A DNA stretch of 64,000 bases from Gavia stellata (lineage: Eukaryota; Chordata; Aves; Gaviiformes; Gaviidae): contig NC_082604.1 in NCBI RefSeq assembly GCF_030936135.1, positions 257,501 through 321,500 on the forward strand, in the 5' to 3' direction. Positions 1 to 13,859 of this stretch are shown one piece after another (position 1 is the first letter of the stretch; each line of letters opens with the position of its first letter). Under the pieces are notes generated by a model. It made no database searches, was not told the DNA's origin, and saw only the letters and a list, made by a program, of their open reading frames with translations. A program made the translations under genes and the position numbers.

Positions 1-701
1 AGAGAGAGGAGAAGAAGAAGAAGAATAGAGAGAAGAAGAAGATAGAGATTAAGAAGATGAAGAAGAAGCAGAAGAAGCAGAAGGAGAAGAAGCAGAAGAA
101 GCAGAAGGAGAAGAAGAGGAAGAAGCAGAAGAAGCAGAAGTGGTAGAAGGAGAAGGAAAAACAGAAGCAGAAGTACAATAAGAAGCAGAACCAAAAGTAG
201 AAGCTGAAGAAGCAGGAGCAGAAGAAGCAGAAGTAGAAGCAGAAGAAACAGAAGAAGCAGAAGCAGATGAAGCACAAGAAGGAGAAGAAGAAGAAGCAGA
301 AGCAGAAGAAGGAGAAGCAGAAGCAGAAGCAGCAGAAGAGGGAGAAGCAGCAGAAGCAGAAAAAGAATAAGAAGCAGAAGAAGCTAAAGATGCAGAAGAA
401 GAAGCAGAAGAAGTAGAATAAGAAGCAGAAGACTCAGAAGAAGCTGAAGCTGAAGAATCAGAGAAGTGGAAGAAGAAGCAGAGGAAGAAGAAGCAGAGGA
501 GGAGGAGGAGGAAGAAGAAGAAGAAGAAGAAGAAGAAGAAGAAGAAGAAGAAGAAGAAGAAGAAGAAGAAGAAGAAGAAGAAGAATCAGAAGAAGTGGAA
601 GAAAAAACAGAGGAAGCAGAAGAAGAAAAAGAAGAAGAAGCTGAAGAATCAGAAGAAGTGGAAGAAAAAACAGAGGAAGCAGAAGAAGAAGAGGAAGAGG
701 A

Positions 702-733
<32 letters not shown>

Positions 734-2887
734 TAGAAGAAGAAACAGAAGACTCAGAAGAAGCTGAAGCTGAAGAATCAAAAGAACTGGAAGAAGAAGC
801 AGAGGAAGAAGCAGCAGAGGAAGAAGCAGAGGAAGAAGCAGAGGAAGCAGAAGCAGAAGAAGCAGAAGCAGAAGAAGCAGAAGCAGAAGAAGCAGAAGAA
901 AGAGAAGAAGAAGAAGATAGAGAAGTGGAAGAAGATAGAGAAGAAGGAGAAGAAGACAGAGAAGAAGAGGATAGACAAGATTTAGAAGAAGATAGAGAAA
1001 AAGAAGATAGAGAAGGAGATGCTGAAGATGAAGAACATAGAGAAGAAGCAGAAGAAGAAGAAGAGAAGAAGAAGAAGAAGAAAAGAAGAAGATATAGAAG
1101 AAGAAGAACATGATACAGAGAGAGAAGATAAGATATGAAGAAGATGAAGAAGAAGATGAAGAAGATGAAAATGAAGAAGAAGAAGATAGAGAAGAACATA
1201 AGAAGGTAGAGAAGAAGACAGAGAAGAAGAAGAAGAAGAAGAAGAAGAAGACAGAGAAGCAGAAGAAGGAGAAGCGAAAGAAGAAGATACAGAAGACAAA
1301 GATAGAGATGAAGAAGATGAAGAAGAAGATAGAGATGAAGAAGATGAAGATGAAGATAGAGAAGATAAGAAGATAGAGAAGAAGAAGAGAAGAAGAAAAA
1401 GAAGAAGAAGATAGAAAATAAGAAGAAGAGAAGAAGATTAAGTTCATGATGAAGATAGAGAAGAAGAAGAAGAAGAAGAAGAAGAAGGAGGAGGAGGAGA
1501 AGGAGGAGAAGGAGAAGGAGAAGCGGCATAATAAAAGAAGGAGAAGTGGAAGAAGAAGAAGAAGATAGAGAAAACGAAGAAGAAGATAGAGAAGAAGAAC
1601 AAGAAGAAGACGATAGAGAAGAAGAATAAAAAGAAGATAGAGAAGAAGAAGGAAAAGAAGATAGAGAAGATGAAGGTGACGACTATGAAGAAGAAGGAGA
1701 AGAGAAGAAGAAGATAGAGAAGAAGAAGAAGATAGAGAAGAAGATAGAGAAGAAGAAGAACAAAGAGAAGAAGAAGGAGAAGAAGAAGAAGATAAAGAAG
1801 CAGAAGAAGAAGAATATAGAGAATAAGAAGAAGAAGATAGAGAAGAAGAAGAACAAAGAGAAGAAGAAGGAGAAGAAGAAGAAGATAAAGAAGCAAAAGA
1901 AGAAGAAGAAGAAGAATATAGAGAAGAAGAAGAAGATAGAGAAGGACAAGAAGATAGTGAAGAAGAAGAAGAAAGAGAAGAAAATGAAGGTGAAGAATAT
2001 GAAGAAGAAAAAGGAGATAGAGGAAAAGAAGAAGAAGTTAGAGAATAAGAAGAAGATGTTAAGAAGAAGAAGATGAAGTTCTTAGAGAAGAAGAAGAAGA
2101 TAGAGAAGAAGTAGAAGATGAAGAACAAGAACAAGAATGAGAAGAAGAACACAGAGAAGCAGAAGAAGAAGAAGAAGAAAAAGAAGAAGAAGAAAAGAAG
2201 AAGAAGAAAAGAAGAAGAAGGAGAAGAAGAAGGAGAAGGAGAAGAAGGAGAAGAAGGAGAAGGAGAAGAAGGAGGAGAAGAAGGAGAAGGAGAAGAAGAA
2301 TAAGGAGAAGAAGAAGAAGGAGAAGAATAAGAAGGAGAAGAAAGAGGAGGAGGGGGAGAAGGAGAAGAAGAAGAAGGAGAAGAAGGAGAAGAAGGAGAAG
2401 TGGAAGGAGAAGAAGGAGAAGAAGAAGGAGAAGGAGAAGGAGAAGTGGAAGAAGAAGGAGAAGTGGTAGAAGAAGAAGAAGTGGAAGAAGAAGAGAAGAA
2501 GTGGAAGAAGAAGAAGAAGTGGAAGAAGAAGAAGAAGAAGAAGAGAAGAAGTGGAAGAAGAAGAAGAAGAAGTGGAAGAAGAAGAAGAAGAAGAAGAAGT
2601 GGAAGAAGAAGAAGAAGAAGAAGTGGAAAAAGAAGAAGAAGAAGTGGAAGAAGAAGAAGAAGAAGAAGAAGTGGAAGAAGAAGAAGTGGAAGAAGAAGAA
2701 GAAGAAGTGGAAGAAGAAGAAGAAGAAGTGGAAGAAGTGGAGGAAGAAGAAGAAGTGGAGGAAGAAGAAGAAGTGGAAGAAGAAGAAGAAGAAGTGGAAG
2801 AAGAAGAAGAAGAAGTGGAGGAAGAAGAAGAAGAAGAAGTGGAGGAAGAAGAAGAAGAAGTGGAAGAAGAAGAAGAAGTGGAAGAAG

Positions 2888-2918
<31 letters not shown>

Positions 2919-5700
2919 GGAAGAAGAAGAAGAAGAAAGAGAAGTGGAAGAAGAAGAAGAAGAAGAAGAAGATAGAGGAGAAGGAGAAGAAGACAGAGAA
3001 GGAGAAGATAGAGATGAAGAAGATGAAGAAGAAGATGAAGAAGATGAAAATGAAGAACAAGAAGAAGATATAGAAGCAGAAGAAGGAGTAGCGAAAGAAG
3101 AAGATACAGAAGGCGACGATAGAGTTGAAGAAGAAGATAGAGAAGAAGAAGAAGAAGTTACAGAAGAAGAAAAAGAAGAAGATAGAGAAGAAGAAGAAGA
3201 AGAAGAAGAAGAAGAAGAAGAAGAAGAAGAAGAAGAAGAAGGAGAAGGAGAAGAAGAAGAAGAAAGAGAAGCGGAAGAAGAAGAAGAAGATAGAGAAGAA
3301 GAAGAAGAAAACAGAGAAGCGGAAGAAGAAGAAGAAGATAGAGAAGAAGAAGAAGAAGACAGAGAAGCGGAAGAAGAAGAAGAAGATAGACAAGAAGAAT
3401 ATAGAGATGAAGAAGATGAAGATAGAGAAGAAGAAGATAGAGATGAAGGAGATGAAGAAGATGAAGATAGAGAAGAAGAAGATAGAGATGAAGAAGATAA
3501 AGAAGAAGAAGATAGAAAAGAACATAAGAAGATAGAGATGCAGAAGAAGAGAAGCGAAAGAAGAAGATACAGGAGAAGATAGAGATGAAGAAGATGAAGA
3601 TAGAGATGAAGAAGATGAAGATAGAGATGAAGAAGATGAAGAAGATAGAGATGAAGAAGATGAAGACGAAGAAGATGAAAATGAAGAAGAAGATAGAGAA
3701 GAAGATAAGAAGATAGAGAAGAAGAAGAGAAAGGAAGAAAAAGAAGATGATAGAAAATAAGAAGAGAAGAAGATGAAGTTGATGAAGATAGAAAAGAAGA
3801 TAGAGAAGAAGAAGATAGAGAAGATGAAGAAGATGAAAATGAAGAAGAATAATTTAGAAAAGGTAGAGAAGAAGAAGAAGAAGAAGAAGATAGAGAAGAA
3901 GAAGATGATGAAGGAGATGAAGAAGAAGAAGTTGTTAAAGAAGAAGAAGTAGAAGAAGAAGATAGAGAAGCGGAAGAAGAAGAAGAAGATAGAGAAGAAG
4001 AAGATAGAGAAGAAGAAGATAGAGATGAAGATGAAGATAGAGAAGAAGATAGAGATGAAGAACATGAAGAAGATGAAGAAGAAGATGATGAAGAAGATGA
4101 TGAAGAAGAAGATGAAGAAGAAGATGAAGAAGAAGATGAAGAAGATAGAGAAGATCATAAGAAGACAGAGAAGCAGAAGAGAAGCGAAAGAAGAAGATAG
4201 AGAAGCAGAAGAGAAGCGAAAGAAGACAGAGAAGCAGAAGAGAAGCGAAAGAAGATACAGAAGACAGAGATGAAGAAGATGAAGAAGATATAGATGAAGA
4301 AGATGAAGAAGATAGAGATGAAGAAGATGAAAATGAAGAAGATGATAGAGAAGAAGATAAGAAGATAGAGAAGAAGAGAAGAGAAGAAGAAGATAGAAAA
4401 TAAGAAGAGAAGATGATGAAGATAGAAAAGAAGAGAAGAAGATAGAGAAGAAGAAGATGATGAAGAAGATGAAGAAATTGTTAAAAAAGTAGAAGAAGAA
4501 GATAAAGAAGCGGAAGAAGAAGAAGAAGAAGATAGAGAAGTGGAAGAAGATAGAGAAGAAGGAGAAGAAGACAGAGAAGAAGAGGATAGAGAAGATTTAG
4601 AAGAAGATAGAGAAAAGGAAGATAGAGAAGAAGAAGAAGAAGAAGATCGAGAAGAAGAAGATAGAGAAGGAGAAGATGAAGATGAAGAACATAGAGAAGA
4701 AGCGGAAGACGAAGAAGAAGAAGACGAAGAAGAAGAAGAATAAGAATAATAAGAAGAAGAAGACGAAGAAGAAGGAGAAGAAGAAGTAGATGAAGAACAA
4801 GAAGAAGAAGATAGAAAAGAAGAAGAAGAAAATAGAGAAGTAGAAGAGGAAAAAGATGAAGATGAAGAAGATGAAATTGAAGAAGAAGATAGAGAAGTAG
4901 AAGATGGAGAAGAAGAAGATAGAGAATAAGCAGAAGAAGCAGAAGAAGAAGAAGATAGAGAAGATGAAGATAAAAAAGATGAAGAAGAACAAGATGAAGA
5001 AGAACAAGATGAAGATGAAGAAGAAGAAGGAGAAGGAGAAGATATAGAGGCAGAAGAAGAAGAAGATAGAGAAGTGGAAGGAGAAGAAGAAGATAGAGAA
5101 GCGGAAGAAGATAGAGAAGAAAAAGAAGAAGAGAGAGAAGAAGAAGATAGAGATTAAGAAGATGAAGAAGAAGCAGAAGAAGCAGAAGGAGAAGAAGCAG
5201 AAGACGAAGAAGCAGAAGGAGAAGAAGCAGAAGCAGAAGAAGAGGAAGAAGCAGAAGAAGCAGAAGTGGTAGAAGGAGAAGGAAAAACAGAAGCAGAAGT
5301 ACAATAAGAAGCAGAACCAGATGTAGAAGCAGAAGAAGCAGCAGCAGAAGAAGCAGAAGAAACAGAAGAAGCAGAAGCAGATGAAGCACAAGAAGGAGAA
5401 GAAGAAGAAGCGGAAGCAGAAGAAGGAGAAGCAGAAGCAGAAGCAGCAGAAGAGGGAGAAGCAGCAGAAGCAGAAAAAGAATAAGAAGCAGAAGAAGCTA
5501 AAGATGCAGAAGAAGAAGCAGAAGAAGTAGAATAAGAAGCAGAAGACTCAGAAGAAGCTGAAGCTGAAGAATCAGAAGAAGTGGAAGAAGAAGCAGAGGA
5601 AGAAGAAGAAGAAGTAGAAGCAGAGGAAGAAGATGGAGAAGCAGCAGTACAAGTACAAGCAGGAAAAGATGAAGAAGCAGAAGCAGAAGCAGAAGAAGAG
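1..5700. repeat. 5.7-kb homopurine low-complexity tract (GAA/GAAGAT/GCAGAA-type)
   Basis: The + strand is almost entirely A and G for 5.7 kb. It is built from interspersed GAA, GAAGATAGA, GAAGTGGAAGAA, GCAGAA and GATGAA units. Long open frames exist on both strands (Glu/Lys/Arg-rich on +, Ser/Leu/Phe-rich on -), but they follow from the composition and show no domain, so I call none a gene. A segment near 41-480 recurs at about 5,146-5,600, so the tract also has a 5.1-kb-scale duplication. Sub-blocks near 912-1,050 and 4,531-4,710 are also related. The tract lies just downstream of, or in an intron of, the (-) RBBP6 copy. Confidence 0.95.
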
Positions 5701-5915
5701 GTGTGTGGTACCGTGGGGTATTTTCCAAAGCTTGACACGTATCGATGACAAGCACACTTTCTGCCTTCCAAAAGTTGCTCCGCTGTGCTTCTTGGCCAGT
5801 GACGCATGAAAAGCGCTCTTGGGCCTTCCTGTTCCCCTGTGAACCAATGAAAACAGTGGGACAATGAGCTCTGCTGAAACGCATGAAGCACTGCGTATGT
5901 GGAAATAAAACTTAC

Positions 5916-8900
5916 CTTCTCTTCCAACAAACTGCTAACTGACAGAGAGGAAAATTTAGGAAGTTCAGCGGCACTCACCAGAGCAGCAGGAGGTGTAAGA
6001 GTCATGACCGGTGGTGGAGGGGGTGGCGGTGGCGGCTGCTGCTGCTTTTGCTGCTGAATCAGCTTATGGAGCCTTTTTGTGTAGCCAGTTCCATTTTTGA
6101 AGTTGTTCACAGCCTAGAGGCAGGAAAACATTGACAAAATGTAATACGAAACACAGTAGATAGATGAAAAAAAGCCTGCAGAGTAAAATTCCTTGTGTAT
6201 TCCTGTAAATGCTATCAAGCCTAAAATAAATCACCATACAGATCTATGAATACATCACATTAAACTCTGATATTAATGATGGGTAACTCAGAGTATCTGT
6301 ATTTAAAGTACTTCAGTGTTAGCTCTGAACTTGAAAGTGAGGCAATCGTGTTAAACAAAAGTGTGACCTGAACTTGCCAGGTTGTCTCTTAACTGTAAGC
6401 TTCTGTAACAACAGAGAATGTATTTGAACAGTGAATTTGGCCTTATTCAACTCAGCCTTGCTGAAGGAGATTTATATTAAAATTTTCTTCCCTTTCAGCT
6501 TTTTACAAATAGCCTTTTCTTACAGTTGACGTAAAAGTCATCGTGTTACCTTGCATAGGAACTGGTTGGCGATTAAAGCATCAGGAGAAACATCTGTGTG
6601 ATTACCCGCTGGGCATGTATGTTCCTCGGATTCCAGTAATGCTGTTCTAATACCTGTGAATCATTAGAATCATCAAAACACTTTTTAGCCAAACGAAGGA
6701 AATTTGGGGGGTTCTAATCAATCATAAAAACACGTATATGATTAATGGGTGAATATGGACTTGAATTCAGAGCATGAAGTTCTAAATGTTCAATAGTGTA
6801 AAAAATTCCTAGCATCAATTCTATATCCTTAAAATAAAGATGAAAAGTCAAAACCGCTACATGGTAATTTTTATCCTCTCGGCACTATTTTGAAATGTGT
6901 AGTTACACACTGTTTTCGAGCCAAGTGTCAAATCAAGATCGAGACCATTACCAGTCAAGTATTTCCTTGTGTTACTTATTCATATTTTAGGAGCAGAATG
7001 AGAGCATTTTAAAACCTGAAGAAAAATGCTAACCCTTTTCCAAATGTAAATTCAGAGTGGTGGTATACTAAAAAAGGCTTAACCTTTGGGAAATTAAAGC
7101 AGCATCCAACCCTCGAGTCACCCAGATCCAAACATGGACTGCAGGCAGAAGTTAAGAAAAATGGCAGGGATTTGACCCACAAATGCACCAGGCTCCAACC
7201 TTGTGCCAGAATTTGTATACCAGGTTTTAGACATTTTCATTTGCAGGCAAACTACTAAACTAAACTGCTTTGTCAGGTAACGTGGAAAGATCAAAGGCAG
7301 ACCTTCAGAATACCACTTTGTGTAGCAACGATATTTAAATTTACAGCAATCTATTAAAGGCATTTATGTACTCAGAGGGGCCCAAACAATATCGCTTCAA
7401 TGATACAGTCTTAGGAACAAAGACCCAAGTATTTAAGGACATCAGAAGGAATCATTTAGCTGCACAGAACTGCCCTCAAGAGGTATGGGATAGGTTTGTT
7501 TGGGTATTTCTTTGAACCCCCAAGCCAAAAGTAAGAAACAGTACCAAGTTTAATAATCATGGATTCTCCGTGGGTTTTGATAACATTCTCAAAAACCATT
7601 AGGCAAAAAAAGTATTTAAAAACAAAAGCTAAGTGATACAATGTCAAAATGGCAAAAAATACACTCCAATCAATTTTTATTGCAGGAAACAAAAAGCACA
7701 CAACCACCTAGACCAACATCCATATTACTAGCTGTAGGCAGACAGCTGTAGAACGTGGCGCCATGTTCAGTTGTGCAAACCTTGAGCCTACGTGATCTAC
7801 AAACGATCGTACGTTATCCGTAGAGCACAAAGTCATTCAGGAAATATTCTGGCATATTCAATATGAAATACAATGCATTACTAGGCACAAGCACCAAGAT
7901 TCACTTTACAACTGTGCAATGGCATGACTCAGTTTTTCCTTTGCTGAACCAACTACATGGTATTTACAACACAGACTATGTTTTACTGGGAAATACATTA
8001 AGTTAATGGTTGGAAAATTAATACAAGGCTTCATTGTTGAGATCTAAGTGCAGCGTGTAGAAAAAAGTCTGAGATTGTGTTTTTACATACCGCTTTTGGT
8101 GTTCCACTCACTGGCTCAGTTCGACTTCTAGAAGAAGAAATAAAGGTGATCAGAACTTAAACTAAAGTACTTGTACCCAACATCAAGCAGTGAAAACAGA
8201 TTATAAAACCTCAACATCAAAACATTCTGTTCTGATAGTCTAGTGACTGTGGAAATTTATTCATATACATAAATACTTCTCTCTTCGTACATTCAGTGCA
8301 ACTAAAAAAAAAACCCCAAAATCCCATTTCTGCTTTGTCACAAATTACTCTAAGACTTACAGATGTAGAACACAACAGTGCAAGACAAAGTCCTCGGATA
8401 TTTTGTCTCTGCTGCATACGTATCGAAAATATGAAGTCTGTACCACGGTTTTGTGTTCTTAAATAATCAGCCATCAACATATGAAGGTAACTTTAGCCAC
8501 CTGTATATCCCCAGTATTACAAATAGGTACCAGAGAGAGTACTTTAGTCTCTAAGAAAGAACAGGGGTAGTCGAGACCCTTTGAAGTGCAAGTTTACTTA
8601 AGGGAAAAAAATCAGTCATCTGACAGAGAAATAACAACAATGTCAGCAGCAGAGTCTTTAGAACAGTGTTTCTTTGTGGAAGCCTAAGCACTGTGTTCAG
8701 GTATCGACTGCACTTAGCCATGAAAGTGCCAAAATGCTACATGCGTTACATATGCTATATTGGCTAAAAATGGTAGTAGAAATGTCACCTGAAAGCAGTT
8801 CCTAGGATTTTGTCTGATTTAGGAGTCCCATGACAAAAACACAAAAGGTCTTAATTGCCAGCATGTGCTTTAAGATAATCTTGAAAATGCTACAATATCT

Positions 8901-11900
8901 TAGGAAATATCTATTACATTTGAAACCTTGCTGAGCTTCCACATACTCATTGATCTCTATTTGCATGCTGCTCATCACGAATCGGACATGCAACCATTGA
9001 TACAGTTAACAAACCATTCATACATCATCCAAAGCATCCCATGAGCAGAGGCAATTCAAAGGCTCCTATGGACCTGATGTACAAAAAGAAAGGCTCACGC
9101 TTCCTGCCACTGCTAGAACACCACCAGGCTCGCAGCTACAGCCACGTACCTCCTGAAGATGAGGAAGTACGAGGAAACACTTTAGATTGCCACACGATGG
9201 TTTCTTCATCCATTGACCTTGAAGAACATACTCCAAGGCGAGTAACGCATTTTGAAGGCCTCTCCACCATTACAGCCCACATTCATCATCCCCAAATGTT
9301 AACCACTCTACCAGTTGTTTCTGCAATGTTTTCAGCTGAAGGAATAGAAAGCTAATCTGCCTGGTTAATTTTCAACGTTAGAACAGCAGTGCCATTCCTT
9401 CCTTATCCCCACATCCAGCTATTTCTTTGATCTTTGATGCTAGCAGCACCTATCCTCTCCTTTTAGGGCAGCATTACAACAGCAGGAGAGGGTGCCATCC
9501 AACCAGAAACGGAGGATGCACTGACAAGACAGCACTAAGCATACATATTTCAATTAATCTCCCAAACAAAGCCATGTTTATAAGAACCATGCTGTGGCAT
9601 CCAGAATTGCTAGGGAGTGCCTGAAAGCACTGCAGCAACTACTGCATACATGCAGAGCCACATAAATTCATGGGGTTTTGCTTGCAGATGCTTCATGGGC
9701 ACCAGGATGCTGCTGTACTGTTTGTTCGAGACACACTGTAACTCATCAGTCTACTTTATTTCTTGAGAACCAACATCAGAAAGGCACGGCAAAACCACAA
9801 GCTAGTAATACCTACTGATTGTGGTGAAGAGGCATATCTTTAAGGTGGCTGGAAAACATGGCCATTCAAACAACGCTAATGTAGCTGCTACAGAATGGGA
9901 CTGTAGGAATATGTAAATGACAGCCATAATCCTGTAGTCAGGATTGCATTTGAATAGCTGTAATTTTAATCAATACACCCGATTCTCTGTCCTCTGTAAA
10001 CCTTAGGAACACAGAATTAAAACCTGGAGCACAGATAATCAGCTTAGGGTAAAAACAGACATAGAAAGACAACTCCTAACATTTGGTAAGGTGCTGCACT
10101 GCTTACTGAGTTTCAATTTTGGAAAGGATTAACTGTTCCTTCATCATACTCACACACAAGGCAATCCACTTTAGCATATTGTTCTTTTTCTCTTGCCTGA
10201 AACCGGCGTTCTCTTTAGGAAACTAACAGGAATCACTTATGAATGGAACTTCTTGTTTGCATGGTTCGCCAGCTGGTAGCCCTTGGTCTTTATAGCTGGT
10301 ACGCAAAACACCCATATTTGGGGCGTACGAATACCTGCCGTATCCCGCCCCCCCCCTTCCCCAAATGCAAGAAATAGGCAAACACTCAGACTTGGACTCT
10401 TCTGAGATGGGAACAAATTATAAGTTTACACTACAATGCGAATCTGTCTTTACTATAAAAGCAATAAAAGCAAACACATATAATAAGGAATCTCTCCACC
10501 GAGAGGAAACAGAATCTGCAACCTGGCTCTCAGAACAATCAACCCCAAGAACAAACCCAACAGATTCATTTTACAAGTTACCATTGTTGGAGATGGAACT
10601 CCATGTCCCCGCAGGCTGAAAAATGTCAGTCTACTTTGGGACAGATACGTTAAAATCTACCCCACGACAACAAAAATTAACAGCAGCTTTAACAAGAAAG
10701 AGACAATCTGAATGCCTCTGTAAACTAATAGCCACAAAAAAGTTAATACACTGAAACCCCTAACAAAGAATACAGTACATTATAGATACTTACGGAACAT
10801 AGGTTTTGCTGGTAGCTTTAACTCCTCCAACAGGGATTCTTCTAACAATTACCGACGAGCTCTTAGGAATCGGGGCATTACCATGTGGGTATTCTGAAAA
10901 CAACATAAACACAGACAAAAACATTAGTCAATTAATGAGAATGTATATTAATATGTAATTGCGTAGCCCTTCAGAGAATCCCTTTACAGACATTAAAGCA
11001 AAACTTTATAGGTAACATCGCGCCGTTATCATCTCAACACACTAACAGTACATTTCAAGAAATCTTCACGTTTGATAATCAAACACAAGCAGCAAAATAT
11101 TTCTCTTTTTTTTACAATAGTTTGAATGCCAACAGCAAAATGGTCTCAAAGGTCACTAAAGAAGAGTCTGCTAATGCACGAGGTTCTCTCCTGATCTAGC
11201 TTAAGTTGCTTTTGCTTCCGTTAGGCTACAAAACCAATAGATCTTCGGAGCAAAACAAACCACAGCAAAGTCTCACCTGCGTAAGCCAGATTCTAAAGCC
11301 TGACTAGCTTGCCCTGCAACAAACCAGGCACTTAGCTAAAGCATGAAAACGCCACGCCGTCACTTTCATAGCTGTTAACTAAAAACGATGCACCTCTGCT
11401 GCCAGTGCTCCAGGCTGACAGAACACAGAAGAGAGCCTGCCACCGCTGCCTATTTCTTGGAGCTTAATCCATCAACAACCACACTTCTCAGCTGCTCAGT
11501 GCTTTACATTTAAATGGAAACAAAACTGGCAGGGCTAGAATTTGGATCGCAGAAGTTTTGGGGGGGTTTTGAGCTTGATTTCACAAGCAGGGCAAAACTG
11601 GCTCAAACTAAAGGGGCATTTCCCCTCTTTAGCTTTTATTGAAGGTGAAGTGGAAAAAACATAGGCTAAAAAGCTAACTTTTTTTTTTTTAATAGGAAAG
11701 GACTAAAGCTGGAGCGCTATTCCTGAAGTCCCTGGAAATTTTTGTTTGCTCAGTTTGAATTTAACAGATGCCAGCTTAGTCTAACAGCTCTCAGACTAAA
11801 CGGGCATCTCCCACCAGGAACCTGCTCCCTGCAGGCAGCAACATCCCCTGGCAACTACCAGGACCTGCAAAGCAGTATCACTCTGCCTCAACGCATGACT

Positions 11901-13353
11901 CAACATCTGCAAAGCGAGCAGTGACATCATGCTCAACAAGGCTACTTTTCACACGTGTCCAAGCAGAGCTCCAATAGAAATGTTCAACAAAGCTGGAGGT
12001 AACAACATTGTGGATTCCTATTCCCTAGCAGCACACCACTTGTTTTAGTGTCAGTGATGGCCAGTACGTGGCTACTGGGCTTTTGTCAATCTGACCTGTG
12101 ATTAAAAATAAGGATTCAATTAACTCAGAAAGCTTACAAGAGCACAGGAAGATTTGGGTGTTCTATTAAAGTCCAGAGCAGAAGAGACACAAGGATCTGA
12201 AACTTGCTACCTATTCTACAAGAAAATAGTAGGCTTGAAAGAGTCAAGGGGAAGAAGTATTTCAACGAATGAATGGAGGCAGACAACTTAAACAACAGCT
12301 ACTTTGACTGCTGCCTCATACTGAAGAATTGATGACTTCTCTAAGAACATTTCTTATGGATATTCACCACAAGTGTTCTGCCATAAAACTTCAGTACTGC
12401 CCTGAGGTGGTTAACACGTGGTGCCAGGAAAAGAAAAACAAGGTTAGAAATCAATGAGAAAATGATGCTCAATAGCATCTGAATGGCAATGTCTTTGGTG
12501 TAGAAAAGCAGTTACGTTAACATGAAATTCCAAAGGATAATTTAGATACAGAGAATACTCACGTGCAAGATGGCCCCAAAATGGGGATAGTGAGCACTTT
12601 CTGCAACAGCCACAAAACCACTTTTCCAGTGCAGTGGGGTAAAACAAGTTGAAGACAAAATTCAGTCACTCAAACCACTTTTCTTCTTCAAATTAGCCAT
12701 CTATTCTATCACTTTCAGCTTTCTCTGCCAGATTTCAAAGAAATCTGGCACGTTTGTTATTACAAGGCATCCTCCCACGTTTCCTTACCATTTTACCTAG
12801 AAGAATTCCAGGAAACCAAAACGTTTGTAAGCACTACCTGTTGCACATCAATGATGTATTCTTCTACGCATAGCTCTGTGTCTAAAACACGGATCTGAAG
12901 GTAGTTGTCAGAACAGCAGCTACGAAAGAACAGCTCTGTGAGGCCCCCAACACAAGTCACAGCTACCGATCGTGGCCAAATCGCATTATGGTTTCCCACA
13001 CCGTTTAATCCCGGGAGCCCCTTGCCCCGCACACGCCGGCGGGATGGGCCCCAGGCTGACTCACGCTGCGTGGGGATGAGCCACAAAGAGCAGAGCGCTG
13101 CTCCTGCAGACGCAGCCAGCGCAGGGCGGTCTGCGATGCCGCCAGCCGGGCGGTGCCTGAGGCCCCGTGCCCGCCACCCCCACGCACCTTCTGTAGTCTG
13201 GGCATTGGTGATCTGCAGGTGGCAGTTGGCCGCCTTCAGCTTCTCGCGGCCCATGATCTGGTGCTTGAGGTCGCGCAGGGAGATGTGGAGGCCGTCGAAG
13301 GTGACCGCGTCATAGTTCAGCTTGGGGGAGAACTTGTAATGGATGCACAACGT
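5916..13353 (-). pseudogene. RBBP6: RBBP6 (E3 ubiquitin ligase) copy, intron-containing, internally deleted
   Basis: RBBP6 is a nuclear RING E3 ligase with an N-terminal ubiquitin-like DWNN domain, a zinc knuckle and a RING finger. Five exons are visible on the - strand: 13353-13188 (DWNN first half, through LNYDAVTFDGLHISLRDL), 10893-10794 (PKSSSVIVRRIPVGGVK), 8127-8091 (SRTEPVSGTPKA), 6653-6550 (second half of RING, IRTALLES to DALIAN) and 6113-5916 (AVNNFKNGTGYTKRL, then polyproline and LLEEK). Each intron end fits GT-AG (donors gtgcgt, gtaagt, gtatgt, gtaaca, gtaagt), so this is a genomic duplicate and not a retrocopy. The codon aligned with the usual start is ACG. No exon for the zinc knuckle or the first RING half is seen between 8,091 and 6,653. 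The RING motif CPTC reads CPAG, losing a zinc ligand. Joining exon 8091 to 6653 would shift the frame. I judge it a decaying paralogue. The last exon ends in a good donor, so more exons may lie to the left of the window. Confidence 0.85.
6114..13187 (-). other. Introns of the RBBP6 copy; nothing else recognised
   Basis: Apart from the exons listed for the RBBP6 copy, this stretch is AT-rich with only short chance open frames. The longest + strand frame, 9041-9355 (104 codons), has no recognisable motif and no splice context. I see no RNA gene. It contains a poly-C run near 10,348 and scattered poly-T/poly-A runs. Confidence 0.6.
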
Positions 13354-13810
13354 GGTCGGGGCCAGGCGGTGCCGGCTCCACAAAGGCGTCTACCGTGGCA
13401 GACGGCGTCATGGCCTCTGCGCCAGGTTAGGACCCACAGCGGCTCGGGGAAAAAACCCACTGAGGGGATCAGGGCAAGCAGCGCAGGCTGAGATCAAGCT
13501 CCTCCTCGCAGCGGGGTCGGGCAGGCAGACAACTGGGAGAGGTCCCCGCGGCCCTGGCTCGGCCTCTGCTCTCTCTCCTGCATACAGCGCTCCCAGGCCC
13601 GACCGCTCGCCATGGCGACTCGGGGCCCCCCAGCGTTCCGCTGAAGGGTTTCCCGGCCGACAACCACACGGGCCGCTGCCAGCGCATCACTGCAAAGGCA
13701 CACCGCACCCACCCCCTGCCCCACGTAACCCAGCACACTATGACAAAAGGACCGCATCACGTGGGCGTGGCGGCCCCACCCTCTTCATCCTAACGCCGAG
13801 CACCCCCCAG
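12980..13810. promoter_or_regulatory. CpG-rich region over exon 1 of the RBBP6 copy
   Basis: G+C and CpG density rise sharply from about 13,000 to 13,800, covering the first recognised exon and its upstream side on the - strand, as expected of a vertebrate CpG-island promoter. No TATA box was seen. The ERV env fragment begins immediately beyond it at about 13,860, so upstream promoter sequence may have been cut by the insertion. Confidence 0.5.
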
Positions 13811-13859
13811 GGGAGAGCCGTTACCGGTCGGCGTCACCAACTGGTTGCCACTATGGGCC

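Noticed and set aside
2059-4158. 699-codon open frame on the - strand and several E/K-rich frames on + in the purine tract
   Set aside because: Explained by stop-poor low-complexity sequence; no domains and no splice or start context.
9041-9355. 104-codon + strand frame
   Set aside because: No recognisable domain; lies antisense in an intron of the RBBP6 copy.
12793-12862. EEY-containing stretch 5' of exon 2 that could be the second DWNN exon
   Set aside because: The true second exon with clear homology is at 10,893-10,794; this one matches only three residues.
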